64,000 bases of DNA. Source: Allopusillimonas ginsengisoli. GTDB lineage: Bacteria; Pseudomonadota; Gammaproteobacteria; Burkholderiales; Burkholderiaceae_B. The notes below the pieces were generated by a model. The model ran no database searches. It was not told the origin of the DNA and saw only the letters and a list, made by a program, of their open reading frames with translations. The translations under genes were made by a program, and so were the position numbers. Where the stretch lies: contig RAPG01000001.1 in assembly GCA_005239165.1 (NCBI GenBank), forward strand, positions 1-64,000, read 5' to 3'. This document shows, piece after piece, positions 1 through 7,309 of the stretch (position 1 is the stretch's first letter; each line of letters begins with the position of its first letter).

Positions 1-90
1 TTCAGTCATGCTTGTTTCAGTCATGCTTGTTTCAGTCATGCTTGTTTCAGTCATGCTTGTTTCAGTCATGCTTGTTTCAGTCATGCTTGT
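1..90. repeat. 15-bp minisatellite, six perfect tandem copies
   Basis: The unit TTCAGTCATGCTTGT is repeated six times without a mismatch from the first base of the window to position 90, and may continue to the left. It ends four bases before the A-run of a terminator. The array is open in one frame (FQSCL repeated), but there is no ribosome binding site and the frame has no coding character beyond the repeat. It lies downstream of the minus-strand TPM-domain gene. Copy number is likely to vary between strains. Confidence 0.95.
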
Positions 91-93
91 TTG

Positions 94-129
94 AAAAAAA
101 AGAGCCGGAAGATCATGTCTTCCCGCTCT
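94..129 (-). terminator. Rho-independent terminator of the TPM-domain gene
   Basis: On the minus strand a stem (AGAGC, one bulged base, GGAAGA paired with its complement around a 5-base loop, 101-129) is followed directly by a run of T (the A-run at 94-100). It sits about 30 bases after the stop of the gene ending at 161. Confidence 0.85.
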
Positions 130-160
130 CTTGTATTGCTGCAGCGTCTGCCTTGCGCGC

Positions 161-1588
161 CTACCACTTACCGCCCGCTCCGCCCCCGCCACTAGAGCCT
201 CCACCAAAACTGCTTCCAGAGCTACTGCTTCCCCCTCCCCCCGAACTGCCTGAGCTGCCGGAGCCTGAGCTGCTTTGTAGCTTAGACAACGTCACCATTC
301 CCAGTGATATCGTGTAGTCGCAGAAGGCGCATGCCTGTATGCGTTCTCCGGTGCCAGTTTTGGTACGAGTTGCCCGCTTGCGCACCTTGACGTCTGGTTG
401 CTTCAGGGCTTGCCCCTGGCATTTCGGGCAAACCTCGTATCGCGTCAGGTTTTCGCCGGCAAAATCGACGGTATGGATGCTACCGGTGTCTTGGTCCAGC
501 CAGATTTCGTACGATTTCGCACCTAGTTTTTCTTCCCGCCTCTGCAGCTCGGTTAAATACTCTTGCAACTTCCCACGCTTGATTTTATCCCTGTGTACGC
601 GGACCCATTGGCCCGTTGCAGCCGGTGGAATTGCCCGCAGATGGGAGCTTTTGCTGATTTTGCCTAAATCGAAATAGGCCTTGTAGGCGAAGGGCGACAG
701 CAATAGCGGCACAAGATTCAGACGAGTAAACGAAACCCGCATATCCAGAGCTGTTTTGCGGTCCTTGGTGCTTTTCTTAATAAATTGACGACAACCCTGA
801 AAGTGAAAGAGTAGAAGAAACGCACCAAACACAGCCACAAAGCCTGGCAGATTCTTAAACTGATAGACTTGATCAATTACGTTAAGAAACCCGAACGCGA
901 ACAGGGTAAGAAAAAGCGCAAACAAAAATGTAAACAGTGCATACCAGAAGGCGTGCCCCTTGTAGGGCTTGGGCTTAACCGCGTATTTTTTAAGCACCCA
1001 TCGACGCGCCAGGCTTATCCAGCCGAACCCAATGGCGAACACCACCAGCACGGTCAGCGTCTGTTCCAGCGTAGCAGCATGCAGATTCCAGAAACTAGGC
1101 CGATAAGCCTTCATGTTCGCTAGCTCAAGTTCATGGGCAGGCGACAAGAAAACGCTTTCAATTGCTTTGGCGGTGGCTAATACCGCACTATCTGTGTTGC
1201 CCGCTTTCAGGTAGGGAACCAGATAGTTCTCTCCGATCTGGTTTAAAAGTGCATCTGGAAAAATTCCTTCTACACCATAGCCACTGATAAAACGATATTC
1301 GCGTCTGTCCATGCTCAAGAAGAGCAGCAGGCCGTTATCACTTCCCTGCTTGCCTATACCCCAATGTGTAAACAAATCGAGGGCAAATTTAAAATCACTG
1401 CCACCCTTGTAATCGTCCACTACCACCACGGCGAACTCACTGCCGTTGGCGTGTTCTATGCCAGCACTGATGGCATCCAGTTGCGCACGGGTGCTGCTGC
1501 TTAAATTGCCATCTGGGTCGCTGACATAATGTTCATCTCCCAATGTTTTCGGATTGGGAACTGATTGGACTGAATACTGTGCATACAC
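161..1588 (-). CDS. TPM-domain (YgcG-like) membrane protein with Gly/Ser-rich tail
   Basis: A TPM domain (residues about 20-147, formerly DUF477) is followed by three hydrophobic segments near 177-195, 214-238 and 250-266. Two Cys pairs (CPKC and CAFC, near 390-430) could bind zinc, and the C-terminus is almost pure Gly and Ser, as in many YgcG-like proteins. TPM proteins are envelope proteins of poorly known role, in some lineages linked to photosystem II repair or to phosphatase activity. The coordinates start at a GTG. In frame upstream of it lies a convincing signal peptide (basic start, long hydrophobic stretch, cleavage after VYA) that has no ATG, GTG or TTG start, so the true start is probably a rare codon at 1675. 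A LemA partner, common for this family, is not seen in the window. Confidence 0.75.
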   Translation of the reverse strand: MYAQYSVQSVPNPKTLGDEHYVSDPDGNLSSSTRAQLDAISAGIEHANGSEFAVVVVDDYKGGSDFKFALDLFTHWGIGKQGSDNGLLLFLSMDRREYRFISGYGVEGIFPDALLNQIGENYLVPYLKAGNTDSAVLATAKAIESVFLSPAHELELANMKAYRPSFWNLHAATLEQTLTVLVVFAIGFGWISLARRWVLKKYAVKPKPYKGHAFWYALFTFLFALFLTLFAFGFLNVIDQVYQFKNLPGFVAVFGAFLLLFHFQGCRQFIKKSTKDRKTALDMRVSFTRLNLVPLLLSPFAYKAYFDLGKISKSSHLRAIPPAATGQWVRVHRDKIKRGKLQEYLTELQRREEKLGAKSYEIWLDQDTGSIHTVDFAGENLTRYEVCPKCQGQALKQPDVKVRKRATRTKTGTGERIQACAFCDYTISLGMVTLSKLQSSSGSGSSGSSGGGGSSSSGSSFGGGSSGGGGAGGKW

Positions 1589-1672
1589 ATTCAGGCACCA
1601 GAACAGGCTGATCAGAGTGGCTATCAGGAAAATGCGGTTCTTAGTAATCAGGTGCGCCAGATTATGAGATGG

Positions 1673-1686
1673 AATGGGGTTGCTCC
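1673..1686 (-). promoter_or_regulatory. Possible ribosome binding site with ATT start for the TPM-domain gene
   Basis: On the minus strand GGAG (1686-1683) is followed after seven bases by ATT (1675-1673), in frame with the gene. The resulting 30-residue leader has a basic region, a hydrophobic core and an Ala-x-Ala-like cleavage site. No ATG, GTG or TTG occurs between the in-frame stop at 1711-1709 and the GTG at 1588. CTG codons at 1660 and 1651 are weaker alternatives, as no Shine-Dalgarno sequence precedes them. Confidence 0.4.
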
Positions 1687-1767
1687 GTGTGGATACCCTG
1701 TAAGTCTGTCAACAGGTTGGTTTACTATTTTTCGGCGTCGTAGCCCAAAGAACTTTGCTCAATCGGC

Positions 1768-2109
1768 TCACACCTTCTTGACGAACTCTGACTTAAGACT
1801 CATGGCGCCGTGGCCTTCGATCTTGCAATCAATATCGTGATCGCTGTCGACCAGACGAATGCCTTTTACTTTTGTGCCCATTTTGATGACACTGCCCGAC
1901 CCTTTGGGTTTCAGCTCTTTAATGACAGTTACCGTGTCTCCGTCTTGCAGAACGTTTCCAGCGGAGTCGCGATAAATTCTTTCAGCCGGTTCTGCAGACT
2001 CGGCGGCCTCCGGCGACCATTCGTGAGCACACTCGGGGCAGATGTAATGCTCTCTATCTTCGTAGGTGAAATCGGAATTGCATTCCGGACAGGGGGGCAA
2101 GGTGCTCAT
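1768..2109 (-). CDS. yjdM: YjdM (PhnA-family) zinc-ribbon protein
   Basis: The 113-residue product has an N-terminal zinc ribbon (CPEC and CPEC, residues about 7-27) and the conserved C-terminal domain of the YjdM/PhnA family ([19 protein letters not shown], then [11 protein letters not shown] and [12 protein letters not shown]). The family was once linked to alkylphosphonate use; its function is still unsettled. The ATG at 2109 was chosen because AAGGA stands seven bases before it and the family begins here; in-frame codons further upstream add nothing conserved. It is transcribed in the same direction as the TPM gene, with about 180 bases between the two coding regions. Confidence 0.9.
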   Translation of the reverse strand: MSTLPPCPECNSDFTYEDREHYICPECAHEWSPEAAESAEPAERIYRDSAGNVLQDGDTVTVIKELKPKGSGSVIKMGTKVKGIRLVDSDHDIDCKIEGHGAMSLKSEFVKKV

Positions 2110-2199
2110 GGCGGAATCCTTCACATGCTCAAAAATGTAACCCCATGGAGTATAGCTCGTGCACATGTTAAGACTGTCGTGAATAGCTGGGCCCGATAG

Positions 2200-2279
2200 G
2201 TGGCGCTGTGTGTGGCGCTGTGTGTGGCGCTGTGTTGACGTTGTGTTGACGTTGTTTGGCGCTGTGTGTGGCGGCGCTG
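2200..2279. repeat. Degenerate short tandem repeats (TGTGTGGCGC type)
   Basis: Three consecutive near copies of a 10-base unit TGTGTGGCGC are followed by two copies of an 11-base unit TGTTGACGTTG and then more TGTGTGGCGGCGC. The array lies between yjdM and the downstream end of the flavoprotein gene. No gene or hairpin explains it. Confidence 0.8.
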
Positions 2280-2345
2280 AAGGCCAGCTGATGCGGCAAG
2301 GCAGCCGCCACTCAGCCAGCCAGACGTTTCAGACCCCTCGTCGTT

Positions 2346-3470
2346 TCAACACTGGCAGCCTTCGCAGCAATCGCTGTTGCCAAACGGACCCCACGCGCCA
2401 GAGCCGCTTTCAAGTGCTTCTGTATCCAGCCCCAATCGCTGGCCTATGCTTAGACCGATCACGCCAAAGCGCTGACGAAACTTGTAAATAAAGCAGTAAA
2501 TGCGGTCATGGTGACGCACCTGTGGCCCGGCCAGAAACAGCCCCGGCACCACGGTAGACTCATCATTGTCAGTAAGCGCAATGCGCCCTTCTGCCGTCCA
2601 CTGCCAAAGCTCTGCAATTTGCTGTGCACCACCGCCTTTGCGAAAGCCGGTACCCAAAATTGGGGCCTGGGCGTCATCCCAGTAGCGACCGTCAGCCGCG
2701 TGTATGCGATAGCCGCCCGCTCTGCGGGTTTCAACCTGGACAATATCGGCGCCAAACACTATGTCGAGACGGCCCGTGTCAACTGCCGCATACAGCCGCT
2801 CGCGACTATAGGGCGACAGCGACAAGCTGGGGTCGTAGGGCCCAAGCGGATCCCATGTGGACTTACGTGTGAGCAAGCGCACACGACGGCCCAGTTTGAT
2901 CAGATTGACGGCCGCATCAATACCGCTTTCGTACCCGCCTATTACAGTGTAGTCAGGCGCTTCGAAACGCTGCCAGCCAGGCACCTGTGCGTAGTGGCAG
3001 CACCATTGTGCGCCAGGAAACGGAGCAAGCTCGGGAAACTGGTATTCGCCTGTGGCCCACACCAGAAACCGTGTGTGCAGCTCGCCCTGCTCGCTGGTGA
3101 GCACAAAGCCCCCTTCTTTAACCGGCGTAACCTGCTGCACCCGACACCCTGAGACAACCGGCAAGGCATGCTGGCGGGCAATAAAGAGCAGGTAATTGGC
3201 ATACTGCTCGCCACTGAGATGCTCTGCACCTGCGAAAATGGCTGGAGAGCTAAATTCGCTGACTGCATTGAGGTCTGCCAGGCCAAACGGGTTGCTGTGA
3301 AAAGAGGGGGTAATAAACCGGGTTTGCGCCGGCCAGCGCCGAAATGACTCACCCACTTGGTGGCTTTCGAGTATGGCGTACTTTATGCCTGGCAGTTTTT
3401 CAAACGCCAGCGCCACACCTATGCCGGCAGGCCCCGCCCCAACGATGATGACATCGGTTTCCTTCCTCAT
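2346..3470 (-). CDS. FAD/NAD(P)-dependent oxidoreductase
   Basis: The product (374 residues) has an N-terminal Rossmann FAD-binding motif (VIIVGAGPAGIGVA) with a following acidic residue (ILESH), a second dinucleotide-binding glycine motif in mid-protein (TVIGGYESGIDAA) and a conserved C-terminal FAD motif ending in GLFLAGPQ. This is the layout of class B flavin monooxygenases and YpdA-like pyridine-nucleotide oxidoreductases. The substrate is unknown. The last residues are rich in Cys (DCCEGCQC), which is unusual and could bind a metal. ATG 3470 was preferred over an in-frame GTG at 3494, as neither has a strong ribosome site. The gene is divergent from the PadR-type gene. Confidence 0.75.
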   Translation of the reverse strand: MRKETDVIIVGAGPAGIGVALAFEKLPGIKYAILESHQVGESFRRWPAQTRFITPSFHSNPFGLADLNAVSEFSSPAIFAGAEHLSGEQYANYLLFIARQHALPVVSGCRVQQVTPVKEGGFVLTSEQGELHTRFLVWATGEYQFPELAPFPGAQWCCHYAQVPGWQRFEAPDYTVIGGYESGIDAAVNLIKLGRRVRLLTRKSTWDPLGPYDPSLSLSPYSRERLYAAVDTGRLDIVFGADIVQVETRRAGGYRIHAADGRYWDDAQAPILGTGFRKGGGAQQIAELWQWTAEGRIALTDNDESTVVPGLFLAGPQVRHHDRIYCFIYKFRQRFGVIGLSIGQRLGLDTEALESGSGAWGPFGNSDCCEGCQC

Positions 3471-3813
3471 GTCGTGCACCCACGCATTACGCACGGAGCA
3501 GAAACAGCGCGCAAGACGCGTGTATCGCCCAGCAGTGGGCCCGACCCACCATGTGCGAGTATGAAGTACGAGAAAATACCTGCTGACAAGATGATCCCCT
3601 GCTTGCTTATTAATTGACCATTAACAGGGAGGGTGAACGCGATGACGCATGGGGCAGTAGAAACAATTAAAAGACAGACTTGAAAGCCTGTGCAGCCTGA
3701 GGAGGTTTTCGCGCTTTGAGTCAAAAATAAAACCATGTGCTGCCTGCTACGCATCGAGACTACACAACGACAAGCCAGCGCTGAAAATGTTAAGTTATAA
3801 CATACTGTTTTTA

Positions 3814-3836
3814 TGTTTCAACAAGTTGTCGAAACA
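3814..3836. promoter_or_regulatory. Palindrome upstream of the PadR-type gene (candidate operator)
   Basis: The arms TGTTTC and GAAACA flank an inner ACAA-G-TTGT, giving a 23-bp palindrome with one mismatched pair. It ends 82 bases before the ATG of the regulator. PadR proteins commonly regulate their own genes from such sites; binding here is inferred. Confidence 0.45.
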
Positions 3837-3864
3837 GATGTCTTCCGTTACATTGATCGCTACC

Positions 3865-3877
3865 TGTCGCTGCGACA
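3865..3877. promoter_or_regulatory. Second short palindrome upstream of the PadR-type gene
   Basis: TGTCGC and GCGACA form a perfect 6-1-6 inverted repeat 41 bases before the regulator start. It could be an operator or a leader hairpin. Confidence 0.3.
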
Positions 3878-3918
3878 AGGCACACCATTTAAATTTAAAA
3901 CGTATTGGTCTCGAAACT

Positions 3919-4452
3919 ATGTCGCTGCCACATGCGCTGCTTACGGCGCTGGTTGAACGCCCCTGCTCTGGCTCAGAACTCGCCCGCCGGTTTGACCGAT
4001 CGCTGGGCTATTTCTGGAGCGCCACGCATCAGCAAATTTATCGGGAGCTTGCCCGTCTCGAAAATGCCGGGTGGATTAAATCTCTGCCGCCTCAATCAGG
4101 TGCAGGCCGCAAACGCAGCTATTGCATACTTGAGGCGGGTCGCCACGAGCTCACGCGCTGGGTCGGCCAGGAAACCGAGTTTTCGCCCGTGCGCAACGAG
4201 CTTATGGTGAAACTGCGTGCCGAAGCAGTTATTGGTCCTGCCGGCCTGACACAAGAGCTGGCTCGCACACTCGCCATGCACGAAGATAAACTGGCCCATT
4301 ATCTTGAAATTGAAGAGCGCGACTTCAGCGCGCCATACGCCTCTCGTACGACCCGACTGCAACACCTGGTGCTCAAGGCAGGCATTATGGCTGAAACCTC
4401 ATGGATAGAATGGTCCAGGCAGGCGCTCAGTGAACTGAGCAGCGACGACTGA
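3919..4452 (+). CDS. PadR-family transcriptional regulator
   Basis: The 177-residue product has the PadR winged helix-turn-helix at the N-terminus (ALLTALVERPCSGSELARRF, then WSATHQQIYRELARLENAGWI and the wing KRSYCILEAGRHEL). A C-terminal helical (Vir_act_alpha_C-like) region follows, with MHEDKLAHYLEIEER. PadR proteins repress genes for phenolic-acid detoxification or efflux. ATG 3919 was chosen because the conserved family start (MSLPHALL) is here; the in-frame upstream reading is not conserved in style. It is divergent from the flavoprotein gene, a plausible target. Confidence 0.85.
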   Translation: MSLPHALLTALVERPCSGSELARRFDRSLGYFWSATHQQIYRELARLENAGWIKSLPPQSGAGRKRSYCILEAGRHELTRWVGQETEFSPVRNELMVKLRAEAVIGPAGLTQELARTLAMHEDKLAHYLEIEERDFSAPYASRTTRLQHLVLKAGIMAETSWIEWSRQALSELSSDD

Positions 4453-4587
4453 AAGTGCCACCACCTTTCTGTCTGAGCAGCACCCTGAAAGAGTCCTAAT
4501 ACGCCTGACACTAGGTTTAGGGCATACTTGACCCGGTGCCCCATTTTGGGTCAGGCAGCCAGCCCCAAGACTGAATTGATATCAAAC

Positions 4588-4645
4588 GTTTAAATGAAGG
4601 CCAGGCTCGACCGTTTGTTTAAATGGAGGCCAGGCTTGCCCGTTT
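4588..4645. repeat. Two 29-bp direct repeats in tandem
   Basis: Bases 4588-4616 and 4617-4645 match at 26 of 29 positions and abut exactly; both begin GTTTAAATG and end CCGTTT. They lie in the gap between the PadR-type gene and the convergent nitronate monooxygenase. Confidence 0.8.
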
Positions 4646-4678
4646 TCCAGATGGCCTGACCTAATGCCCGCGTGACGG

Positions 4679-5698
4679 TCAGGCTATCTCGGCGGCAATG
4701 CCAGGTGGCGCATAAGCCGGATGAATGGGGACCTGGATGACCGTCCCCAGTCCGCGCAAGGCGGCCTGGTATTCATCAACCAGACGGTCAACCAGCATTT
4801 GGACCGACGGTACATCTTTGATCACTCCAATGCCCTGCCCGCATCCCCAGATTTCCTTCCACGCCTTCGGCTTTTCTCGGTCAGATCCAAAGTCCATCTG
4901 TGACGGATCACCGCTGGGAAGCTGATCCGGGTCCAGCCCCGCATTAACCAGCGAAGGCCTGAGATAGTTACCGTGCACGCCTGTGATGAGGTTGGTATGG
5001 ATGACATCTTTCGCCGTGCAGTCAGTAATCATTTGCTTGTAGCCCTCGACGGAGTTGGCTTCCTGAGTAGCGATAAATGCTGAACCAACATAAGCCAGGT
5101 CAGCACCCATGGCCTGAGCCGCCAGCACCGATTTACCGTTGGCAATAGAACCGGACAACAGCAACGGCCCGTCAAACCACTCTCTGATTTCCTGCACCAG
5201 AGCAAAGGGCGACTGCACGCCCGCGTGCCCACCCGCGCCTGCAGCCACGGCGATAAGCCCATCTGCACCTTTTTCAATGGCCTTGCGGGCAAACCTGTTG
5301 TCAATAACATCGTGCAGCACAATGCCGCCATAACTGTGAACAGCATCGTTGATCTCGGATCTGGCGCCCAGCGACGTAATCACGATAGGTACCTTGTATT
5401 GCACACATACTTCCATATCGTGCTCCAGCCGGTCGTTGGATTTATGCACGATCTGATTGACGGCAAATGGCGCCGATGGTCGCCCTGGATGCTGCTCATC
5501 ATGAATACGCAGCGCAGTGGTAATACGTTCCAACCACTCAGCGAGCTGTGACGCAGGGCGTGCGTTCAGGGCCGGAAACGATCCCACCACACCCGCCTTG
5601 CACTGAGCAATGACCAGCTCGGGCGTGGAAACAATGAACATGGGGGATGCGACCACGGGCAGGCGCAAGCGTTGAGTAAGAATGGGAGGCAGGCTCAT
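4679..5698 (-). CDS. Nitronate monooxygenase (2-nitropropane dioxygenase family)
   Basis: This is an FMN-dependent TIM-barrel enzyme that oxidises nitronates to carbonyl compounds and nitrite. Family marks include the start LRLPVVASPMF, the phosphate-binding GADGLIAVAAGAGGHAG (near residues 160-176), LLSGSIANGKSVLAAQAMGADLAYVGSAFIA, and a C-terminal WGCGQGIGVI. The length of 339 residues fits. ATG 5698 was preferred to an in-frame TTG at 5725, since the protein family starts at MSLPPIL. A pair of 16-bp palindromes lies just upstream, so the gene is probably controlled by a dimeric repressor encoded elsewhere. Confidence 0.9.
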   Translation of the reverse strand: MSLPPILTQRLRLPVVASPMFIVSTPELVIAQCKAGVVGSFPALNARPASQLAEWLERITTALRIHDEQHPGRPSAPFAVNQIVHKSNDRLEHDMEVCVQYKVPIVITSLGARSEINDAVHSYGGIVLHDVIDNRFARKAIEKGADGLIAVAAGAGGHAGVQSPFALVQEIREWFDGPLLLSGSIANGKSVLAAQAMGADLAYVGSAFIATQEANSVEGYKQMITDCTAKDVIHTNLITGVHGNYLRPSLVNAGLDPDQLPSGDPSQMDFGSDREKPKAWKEIWGCGQGIGVIKDVPSVQMLVDRLVDEYQAALRGLGTVIQVPIHPAYAPPGIAAEIA

Positions 5699-5709
5699 GA
5701 GAAGTCTTT

Positions 5710-5728
5710 GAAAATGATTATGCAACTG
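5710..5728. promoter_or_regulatory. Candidate Fur box upstream of entC
   Basis: Read on the minus strand, the right part ATAATCATTTTC matches 11 of 12 positions of the Escherichia coli Fur consensus half ATAATCATTATC; the left part is poor (12 of 19 overall). It is about 160 bases before entC and 12 bases before the nitronate monooxygenase start. Confidence 0.35.
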
Positions 5729-5775
5729 GTTGCATTACTATACGTTGGCTCACTGTGCGATGCAACGGGTCGCAA
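5720..5775. promoter_or_regulatory. Two copies of a 16-bp palindrome before the nitronate monooxygenase
   Basis: ATGCAACTGGTTGCAT (5720-5735) is a perfect palindrome. A second copy, ATGCAACGGGTCGCAA (5760-5775), agrees at 13 of 16 positions and is offset by 40 bp, close to four helical turns. Such pairs are typical of dimeric MarR- or TetR-type repressor sites. Confidence 0.5.
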
Positions 5776-5885
5776 GCATGAAAAACCCGCACGGCAACTG
5801 AACTGCACCTCAAAGAGAGTTTGAACGCTGTAGGGTATTCTGCTAACTTGCCCGAGTTAAAAGACACTTGAAGGATACAAACACT

Positions 5886-7109
5886 ATGCCAACCGAAACG
5901 GGGACGCCTGTGCCGCACAACACAGCCGCAACACAACAGAGCCTGCCGGCCAGAGGCTGGATGCTTGATGATTTTGCCAGGGGTGATGTTTTTTTTGCCT
6001 CGCCGACAACCCAATGGCGTAGCCAGGCCAGCAAAGGCGCATTGTCGGCCATGGAACCGGTAAGTGTCTCCGTAGTGCAATCTTTGTTTGACGAAGCCCG
6101 ACAGCGCGGCCTGACTGAACCTGTGTTATTCGGTCTGGTGCCTTTTGATACAAGCAAAGCGGCCAGTCTGACCATACCCCTGGCCTATGAGCGCGCTGAT
6201 GTGCCTGATAGCAACACTGCCACACACAGCGCCGCTTCAGGCCAAACTGCAAAGCCACACATTCTAGGACGCACGCCGGTACCAGCTCCAGAAGCCTACG
6301 GCGATATGGTACGAAAAGCGCTCACGCTTTTTGCTGAAGGTGATCTGAAAAAAGTCGTGCTGTCGCGCGCCATGGATATTGAGCTGGATCAGCCACCCAA
6401 CTACCCGCAGCTTCTACAAGACCTGCTGCGTCGCAACGCGCATGGCTATACTTTCGCTCTGCCAATCTGGGGGGATGGCGGCACATCGCTTGCCAGTGGC
6501 GTCATGGTGGGTGCCAGCCCCGAGCTTCTGGTGCGACGCGAGGGTGATCGTATTTTTGTTAACCCTCTGGCAGGGTCTATAGGCCGCAACAGCGACCCAG
6601 ACACAGATGCAGCACTGAAGGCGGGGCTGGCGCGCTCTGAAAAAGACCTGCGCGAGCATGCCTACGTCGTCAATGACATTGAACGCATTTTGCGCGAATA
6701 CTGCGATGAGCTCGATGTGCCCTCAGGCCCTTCCGTCATCGGCACCGATACGCTGTGGCATTTGTCCACCTTTATTACGGGCCAGTTGCGCGACCCGGCG
6801 GTCACTGCGCTGCAGCTTTCATGCGCGCTGCATCCCACGCCCGCTATCTGCGGCCAGCCAACCGACAAGGCGTTTGAACACATCCATCATCTTGAGCCGT
6901 TTGATCGTGAATACTTTGCCGGCCTGGTCGGCTGGCAACGCGCCAATGGCGACGGAGAGTGGGCGCTAACCTTGCGATGCGCCATGCACACTGAGCCGAC
7001 GCGGCTGCGGGTGTATGCCGGCGCTGGTACGGTGGCCGGGTCTGACCCTGAAAGTGAAATCGCCGAAACTGCCACCAAGATGGAAACCTTTATACGCGCA
7101 CTTGGCTAG
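5886..7109 (+). CDS. entC: Isochorismate synthase
   Basis: It converts chorismate to isochorismate, the first step to 2,3-dihydroxybenzoate (DHB). The chorismate-binding domain shows the general-base lysine segment (DLKKVVLSRAMDI) and the C-terminal signatures LHPTPAICG, EPFDREYFAGLVGW and RVYAGAGTVAGSDPESEI, where EntC has RLFAGAGIV. The length of 407 residues fits EntC/DhbC. ATG 5886 is preceded by AAGGAT at 10 bases; an in-frame TTG lies at 5868. It is the only DHB gene outside the main block, separated from it by the Bug-type gene and the receptor. No isochorismate-pyruvate lyase is seen, so the product should be DHB and not salicylate. Confidence 0.92.
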   Translation: MPTETGTPVPHNTAATQQSLPARGWMLDDFARGDVFFASPTTQWRSQASKGALSAMEPVSVSVVQSLFDEARQRGLTEPVLFGLVPFDTSKAASLTIPLAYERADVPDSNTATHSAASGQTAKPHILGRTPVPAPEAYGDMVRKALTLFAEGDLKKVVLSRAMDIELDQPPNYPQLLQDLLRRNAHGYTFALPIWGDGGTSLASGVMVGASPELLVRREGDRIFVNPLAGSIGRNSDPDTDAALKAGLARSEKDLREHAYVVNDIERILREYCDELDVPSGPSVIGTDTLWHLSTFITGQLRDPAVTALQLSCALHPTPAICGQPTDKAFEHIHHLEPFDREYFAGLVGWQRANGDGEWALTLRCAMHTEPTRLRVYAGAGTVAGSDPESEIAETATKMETFIRALG

Positions 7110-7212
7110 CGCGTTAGCGGCCTTGCTGCTTACTTATGTAAGGCCCTAAAGTTTGTCTTGCAGCAAAGGCACCTGATGCCCAGGCGTTCAAAAGCTAACG
7201 GTACAAAGCCCG

Positions 7213-7237
7213 AGCGCCTGGCTGACGGCCAGGCGCT
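7213..7237. terminator. Strong GC hairpin after entC (probable terminator)
   Basis: AGCGCCTGGC and GCCAGGCGCT form a perfect 10-bp stem with a 5-base loop, between the convergent ends of entC and the Bug-type gene. There is no tight T-run; TTTT follows only about 17 bases later, so its activity is uncertain. Confidence 0.5.
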
Positions 7238-7309
7238 TCGCTTAGTTAGCTAGTTTTCTGTCACTGCGCGCACCGAAGACGAGTACTTCTGACAACGGCG
7301 CGCTAAGGA

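Larger units (their letters stand above)
3471..3918. other. Long divergent intergenic region with two palindromes
   Basis: The 448 bases between the flavoprotein and PadR-type genes contain no convincing gene. The half next to the regulator is AT-rich and holds two inverted repeats, annotated separately. Promoters for both genes are expected here, but no hexamer pair stands out. Confidence 0.6.

Noticed and set aside
1..90. Tandem 15-bp repeats as a CRISPR array
   Set aside because: The units abut without spacers and are too short; there are no cas genes nearby.
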